Positions 5,566 to 9,463 of a DNA stretch of 9,463 nucleotides are shown one piece after another; positions within the stretch are counted from its first letter, which is position 1; each line of letters begins with the position of its first letter. A program made the position numbers and the translations under genes. The notes under the pieces were generated by a model that had not been told where the DNA came from, did no database searches, and was given only the letters and a program-made list of their open reading frames with translations. The DNA comes from CAZIPZ01 sp964541075 (GTDB taxonomy: Bacteria; Acidobacteriota; Terriglobia; 20CM-2-55-15): the NCBI GenBank assembly GCA_964541075.1, contig CAZIPZ010000164.1:1-9463 (forward strand), read 5' to 3'.

Positions 5566-7540
5566 TCGCTTGAAATTTAGACTCATCAATGATCTGCACC
5601 TTCAATTCCTTGGCTTTATTGAGCTTGGACCCAGGGTCGCGGCCGGCAATCACATAAGTGGTTTTCTTGCTGACGGTAGAGGTCACTCGTCCCCCTCTTT
5701 CCTCAATTAAAGCAATCGCCTCATCGCGCGTCAAACCTTCGAGCACGCCGGTAAGGACGAACGTCTGTCCTACAAATACCTTGGGGATTTCCTCACCGAT
5801 CGGGCGCATGGATTGCATCGGCAACCCGGCTTGCCGGAGTCTATCAATCAACGCGCGATTTTCGGCAGCTTTAAGGAATGTATAGATGCTTTCCGCCAGA
5901 CGTGGTCCGATCTCATGCACTTTCTCAAGATCCTCCTGACTGGCTTGCTCGATAGCATCGAGAGATCCGAAATGGCTGGAAAGGATCTGGGCCGTCCGCT
6001 CACCGACATGTCGAATACCAAGGCCAAAAAGAAGGCGGCTGAAGTCCAGGGTGCGGCTCGATGCAATCTGCTGAAGGAGATTCTCCGCTGATTTCGGTCC
6101 CATGTGTTCCAGGCTCTCGATTTGTTCCTGAGTCAAATGGTAAAGATCGGAAACATCGCGAACCATGTTCTTTTCAACAAGCTGATCCACGAGGCGCGCG
6201 CCGAGGCCGTCGATTCTCATGGCCTTTCGGCCCGCCCAGTGAAGGAGCGACTCCTTCAGCTTTGCCGGACAGGTCTGGGACAAGCACCGGCTCACTGCTT
6301 CTCCTTCAGGACGATACACCTTACCGCCACACACTGGACACTGCGTCGGCATACTGAAAGGCACCCTGCCGGCAGCCTGCTCAACGACGCTGACCACTTT
6401 TGGAATCACGTCTCCACCGCGCTCAATAAGAACACGATCGTTGATCCGAAGACCTAAGCGCTCCACTTCGTCCTCATTGTGAAGCGTGGCATTGCGGATT
6501 GTTATGCCGCCAAGCTGCACCGGTTCGAGTTCGGCAACGGGCGTTAGGGCTCCCGTTCGCCCCACCTGCACTCGGATGTTCAAAAGCTTTGTGGTCGCTT
6601 GTCGCGCACGAAACTTGACGGCGATAGCCCATCTCGGCGACTTGGACGTACTGCCCAACCGTTGCTGAATTTCCATTGAATTGACTTTTACAACTGCCCC
6701 GTCGATTTCGTAATCAAGTTCATCCCTCCTGGCTTCCCACTCCCTACAAAAATCGATCACTTCCTCCAATGCTTGGCACAGCTTGCGATGGGGATTGACC
6801 TTCAGTCCCAGCCTGGAAATCCAATCAAGATTCTCCGCCTGAGTGCGCCTTGAGGGAAGGATGGAGTATCCATAAAAGTCCAGAGGTCGCTTGGCAGCAA
6901 TGCCTGGATCTAACTGGCGCAATGAGCCCGCTGCCGCATTACGTGGATTCGCAAAACGTCCTTCTCCTTCTTGTTCCCGCTCCTCATTGAGTTCGCGAAA
7001 CGCTTTCAGTCCCAAAAAAATTTCACCGCGAACCTCCACCGACAAAGGCTCCTTCAATCGAAGGGGTATTGAACGGATCGTGCGAACGTTGCCGGTAACG
7101 ACCTCGCCTGTCCGTCCGTCCCCTCGAGTCACACCACGCATGAGTAGACCATCCTCATAAAGCAACGCCACACTCAGTCCATCAATTTTGAGTTCGACGA
7201 CGTAGTCAATCTCGTCGGTTTCCGCAAGCTGTGAATTCCTGCGGCCCCAGTCTGCGAGCTCATTTTCCGAATATGCGTTCTCCAGGCTTAGCATCGGCCG
7301 CGAAAACTGATATGTGGGAAAATCCTTAGCCGGCTGACCGCCAACACGTTGGGTGGGCGAGTCGGTGGTAATGAGCTCCGGATTCTTCCTTTCAAGTTCC
7401 TGAAGTTCTCGCATCAGCAGGTCAAACTCCCTATCCGCGATTGTAGGGCGATCCAAAACATAATAGTGATGCTCGTGCTCGCGTATGAGTTCTCGGAGCT
7501 GTGAAGCACGCTCTTTCATGGACTGATTGCTTTCAGCCAT
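5558..7540 (-). CDS. ligA: NAD+-dependent DNA ligase
   Basis: LigA seals nicks in duplex DNA, using NAD+ to adenylate itself, in replication and repair. Numbering from the upstream ATG at 7546 (662 residues): domain Ia has 'HHYYVLDRP' (26-34); the nucleotidyltransferase domain has the adenylated Lys120 in 'KIDG' (120-123) and 'TRGDG' (140-144); the OB fold has 'VGRTGALTPVA' (328-338); the Cys4 zinc finger uses C403, C406, C421 and C426; helix-hairpin-helix repeats follow (about 440-580); a BRCT domain (about 590-662) closes the protein. All domains and catalytic residues are intact and the length is normal. I prefer the start at 7540 (third codon, 660 residues) because AAGG is seven bases before it but only one base before the ATG at 7546; annotation pipelines may choose 7546. 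The VWFA gene follows after 11 bases. No clear promoter is visible upstream. Confidence 0.98.
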   Translation of the reverse strand: MAESNQSMKERASQLRELIREHEHHYYVLDRPTIADREFDLLMRELQELERKNPELITTDSPTQRVGGQPAKDFPTYQFSRPMLSLENAYSENELADWGRRNSQLAETDEIDYVVELKIDGLSVALLYEDGLLMRGVTRGDGRTGEVVTGNVRTIRSIPLRLKEPLSVEVRGEIFLGLKAFRELNEEREQEGEGRFANPRNAAAGSLRQLDPGIAAKRPLDFYGYSILPSRRTQAENLDWISRLGLKVNPHRKLCQALEEVIDFCREWEARRDELDYEIDGAVVKVNSMEIQQRLGSTSKSPRWAIAVKFRARQATTKLLNIRVQVGRTGALTPVAELEPVQLGGITIRNATLHNEDEVERLGLRINDRVLIERGGDVIPKVVSVVEQAAGRVPFSMPTQCPVCGGKVYRPEGEAVSRCLSQTCPAKLKESLLHWAGRKAMRIDGLGARLVDQLVEKNMVRDVSDLYHLTQEQIESLEHMGPKSAENLLQQIASSRTLDFSRLLFGLGIRHVGERTAQILSSHFGSLDAIEQASQEDLEKVHEIGPRLAESIYTFLKAAENRALIDRLRQAGLPMQSMRPIGEEIPKVFVGQTFVLTGVLEGLTRDEAIALIEERGGRVTSTVSKKTTYVIAGRDPGSKLNKAKELKVQIIDESKFQAML

Positions 7541-7547
7541 TTCCATA

Positions 7548-7551
7548 CCTT
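7548..7551 (-). promoter_or_regulatory. Ribosome binding site deciding the ligA start
   Basis: On the minus strand these bases read AAGG. They end one base before the ATG at 7546, too close to serve it, and seven bases before the ATG at 7540, an ideal distance. The second ATG is therefore the likelier start. Confidence 0.5.
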
Positions 7552-7628
7552 AGTTAATGGAACAAGATTTTTTCCTGATGCAAACATTTATTGGACTACG
7601 GGTATGCCGAAAAGCAGGCCGCAACCGA

Positions 7629-7922
7629 TTAGTTCGTAGGTTCGGATCTGGTGAGTTGTTCGAGGCGCTTCAAAAAAAGCAGTGCGGCGGTCGCGAGGAC
7701 CTTGGCTTCATCTTCCTCTTTGAGCTTCACTTTCGCCCTCTGCGCCCAAAATCGGAGGTTTGCAATGTCAGGACTGTTTCGAAAGTCGTTCCCAAAACTA
7801 CAGCACCACCCAATGAAATCTCTGGCAATCCTATCTTTGATCTTGTCGTCTGAGAGGATGGCAGGTTCGGCTGAAGACTCCGCATCGAAGAGAGATGGTC
7901 CTTGATTCATTGAATCACGCAT
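7629..7922 (-). CDS. Small hypothetical protein
   Basis: This open frame of 97 residues ends in TAA at 7631-7629. The frame extends upstream to an ATG at 8018, but that start lies beyond the groEL terminator hairpin (7982-8014), so I choose the ATG at 7922, which has GGAAAA seven bases upstream. I do not recognise a family. The N-terminal third is polar and probably flexible. The remainder looks like a small helical domain: 'RDFIGWCCSFGNDFRNSPDIANLRFWAQRAK', then a charged stretch 'VKLKEEDEAK' and an amphipathic or hydrophobic helix 'VLATAALLFLKRLEQL'. There is no signal peptide or zinc motif; two adjacent Cys are present. Its composition is more protein-like than the competing frames on the opposite strand. 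It sits between groEL and ligA on the same strand, 82 bases before the ligA start, so co-transcription with ligA is possible. Confidence 0.5.
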   Translation of the reverse strand: MRDSMNQGPSLFDAESSAEPAILSDDKIKDRIARDFIGWCCSFGNDFRNSPDIANLRFWAQRAKVKLKEEDEAKVLATAALLFLKRLEQLTRSEPTN

Positions 7923-7974
7923 GCAGCTATTTTCCGGCGAGACTGGACAGGGCAGGTCCAACGTTAACGGAGAA

Positions 7975-8014
7975 CAAAGACACATAGTCCACGCCTGCTC
8001 GGCGTGGACTATGT
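7975..8014 (-). terminator. Rho-independent terminator of groEL
   Basis: A perfect 14-bp inverted repeat pairs 7982-7995 with 8001-8014 around a five-base loop (7996-8000). On the minus strand it begins 12 bases after the groEL stop codon and is followed by a T-rich stretch (GTCTTTGTTCTC). This is the strongest intrinsic terminator in the window. Confidence 0.85.
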
Positions 8015-8026
8015 TCAACTCAGAGA

Positions 8027-9463
8027 CTAGTACATCGGCGGGGCGCCTCCGCCCGGAGGTCCGGCCGGCGCCTTCTCCTCCTCTGGAATCTCAGCGACGA
8101 GCGCTTCGGTTGTAAGCATCAAGGCCGAAATTGAGGCTGCGTTCTGAAGGGCGGTCCGTCCGACTTTCGCAGGATCGATGATGCCGGCCGAAATCATGTC
8201 CGCATACTCTTCGGTGGCAGCATTAAATCCAAAACTAGAGTCTTTGGATTCCTTGATCTTTCCAATAACCACAGCACTCTCATGGCCGGCATTTGACGCA
8301 ATCATCCTTAGAGGTTCTTCCAAAGCGCGCTTGACGATGCTGACGCCAATCTGCTCGTCCCCTTCCAACTTCAGTTTATCCAGTGCGGGAATTGTCCGAA
8401 TAAATACGACGCCCCCGCCTGGAACAATGCCTTCTTCCACTGCGGCGCGAGTCGCGTGCATCGCATCTTCAACGCGAGCCTTCTTCTCTTTCATTTCCGT
8501 TTCAGTCGCAGCACCCACCTTGATAACAGCCACACCACCGACCAGCTTTGCCAGGCGTTCCTGAAGTTTTTCGCGGTCGTAATCAGATGTCGTCTCGTCG
8601 ATCTGAGCTCTAATTTGCTTCACGCGGCCTTCGATAGCGGCAGACTTCCCCGAGCCCTCGACAATGGTCGTGTTATCTTTATCGATGACAACTTTCTTGG
8701 CTCTGCCAAGATCTTCGACATGAACGTTCTCCAGCTTGATTCCCAGATCTTCTGTAATCGACTTGCCGCCTGTTAGAACAGCAATATCATCCAACATCGC
8801 CTTGCGACGATCACCAAAACCGGGAGCCTTCACTGCCGCGGCTTGAAGCGTGCCACGAAGCTTATTCACCACAAGGGTGGCGAGCGCCTCTCCTTCTACG
8901 TCTTCCGCCACGATAAGCAATGGGCGTCCCATCTTGGCCACTTGCTCCAGGATTGGAAGCAGGTCCTTCATGGTGCTGATCTTTTTCTCGTGAATCAGAA
9001 TGAAGCAATTTTCAAGAACGCATTCCATGCGATCGGGATCTGTCACGAAGTAAGGGGACAGGTAACCGCGATCAAACTGCATGCCCTCAACGACGTCCAA
9101 CGTCGTTTCGATCGCTTTTGCCTCTTCAACTGTAATGACGCCGTCCTTGCCAACCTTCTTCATCGCTTCGGCAATGATGTTTCCAATGGTGGAATCGTTG
9201 TTCGCCGAAACCGTCGCAACCTGTGCGATCATTTCGCCCTTCACAGGCTTCGCGAGCTTCTTGATCTCTTCGGTTGCAACTTCGACGGCTCGCTCAATGC
9301 CCCTCTTCACAGCCATGGGATTGGCGCCGGCTGCGACGGTTTTCACACCTTCACGAAAGATCGCCTGGGCCAGCACGGTGGCGGTAGTGGTCCCGTCGCC
9401 TGCCACATCGCTGGTTTTGGAAGCGACTTCCTTCACCATCTGCGCTCCCATATTTTGAAGGGG
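8027..9463 (-). CDS. groEL: Chaperonin GroEL (Hsp60), N-terminus cut by the window edge
   Basis: The frame is open to the right edge, where it reads 'PLQNMGAQMVKEV', so the ATG at 9451 is internal (equivalent to Met69 of E. coli GroEL) and about 64 N-terminal residues are missing. The visible 478 residues carry 'AGDGTTTATVLAQ' (ATP-binding equatorial domain), the apical domain with 'GYLSPYFVTD' and 'LLIVAEDVEGEALATLVVNK', 'KAPGFGDRRKAMLDDIA', 'RVEDAMHATRAAVEEG' with the catalytic Asp of the family, and the signature 'AAVEEGIVPGGG'. GroEL forms a 14-subunit double ring that folds proteins in the cytosol with GroES and ATP. The predicted full length (about 542) is normal. The C-terminal tail is 'EEEKAPAGPPGGGAPPMY', glycine- and proline-rich but without the usual GGM repeats. 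A strong terminator follows. groES, if adjacent, would be upstream outside the window. Confidence 0.97.
   Translation of the reverse strand, partial: PLQNMGAQMVKEVASKTSDVAGDGTTTATVLAQAIFREGVKTVAAGANPMAVKRGIERAVEVATEEIKKLAKPVKGEMIAQVATVSANNDSTIGNIIAEAMKKVGKDGVITVEEAKAIETTLDVVEGMQFDRGYLSPYFVTDPDRMECVLENCFILIHEKKISTMKDLLPILEQVAKMGRPLLIVAEDVEGEALATLVVNKLRGTLQAAAVKAPGFGDRRKAMLDDIAVLTGGKSITEDLGIKLENVHVEDLGRAKKVVIDKDNTTIVEGSGKSAAIEGRVKQIRAQIDETTSDYDREKLQERLAKLVGGVAVIKVGAATETEMKEKKARVEDAMHATRAAVEEGIVPGGGVVFIRTIPALDKLKLEGDEQIGVSIVKRALEEPLRMIASNAGHESAVVIGKIKESKDSSFGFNAATEEYADMISAGIIDPAKVGRTALQNAASISALMLTTEALVAEIPEEEKAPAGPPGGGAPPMY

Noticed and set aside
7557..7905. Plus-strand frames of 98 and 84 residues opposite the small hypothetical gene
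   Set aside because: The minus-strand frame has the better start signal and a more protein-like composition, and it follows the direction of all the flanking genes; the plus frames look like its shadows.
7944..7969. Small inverted repeats (TGGAC/GTCCA and CGTTAACG) upstream of the small gene
   Set aside because: They are short (five and eight bases), have no promoter hexamers around them, and are likely to occur by chance.
7923..8018. Upstream extension of the small protein to an ATG at 8018
   Set aside because: The extension is encoded by the groEL terminator hairpin and its T-rich tail, and the extra 32 residues are Cys/Pro-rich without family resemblance.
9081..9458. 125-residue plus-strand frame at the right edge
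   Set aside because: It is antisense to highly conserved groEL sequence and is a shadow of its codons.

Overview
The window looks like a chromosomal stretch from a bacterium of the Acidobacteriota. The main taxonomic clue is the secreted von Willebrand factor A protein at 4578-5546. Its MIDAS motif, 'GGGTSLYDA' segment and C-terminal '...YRPSN...DG..RKIRV...SRSGYYAP' block are typical of the acidobacterial VWFA-related family. Base composition is moderate (a little above 50% GC by eye). A 10-base run of N at 3696-3705 shows that this is a draft or metagenome scaffold. No tRNA, rRNA, CRISPR array, insertion sequence or prophage gene is visible.

Layout from left to right: (i) the 3' end of a membrane glycosyltransferase resembling GT39/PMT enzymes (+, cut by the left edge); (ii) a 344-base non-coding region between convergent genes, holding a bidirectional terminator hairpin and a second large hairpin; (iii) glgA, glycogen synthase (-); (iv) proC, pyrroline-5-carboxylate reductase (-); (v) diverging from proC across only 47 bases, a two-domain protein (+) with an N-terminal P-loop kinase-like domain and a C-terminal dCMP deaminase domain; (vi) the acidobacterial VWFA protein (-), with its start 11 bases after the ligA stop; (vii) ligA, NAD+-dependent DNA ligase (-); (viii) a small hypothetical protein (-); (ix) a strong terminator and groEL (-), cut by the right edge.

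The genes are mostly unrelated housekeeping functions: storage polysaccharide, proline synthesis, pyrimidine deoxynucleotide supply, DNA joining and protein folding. Only ligA/VWFA have operon-like spacing, and there a perfect extended -10 promoter overlaps the ligA stop codon, which suggests that the VWFA gene has its own nearly leaderless transcript.

The most interesting object is the kinase-deaminase fusion. Its deaminase half resembles fungal Dcd1 closely, and its N-terminal half keeps an intact Walker A motif of the archaeal UPF0200/dephospho-CoA-kinase-like type. The same order of domains occurs in phage-defence deaminases such as AvcD, but the protein is shorter and its setting is housekeeping. 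I find no convincing multi-gene novel system here.
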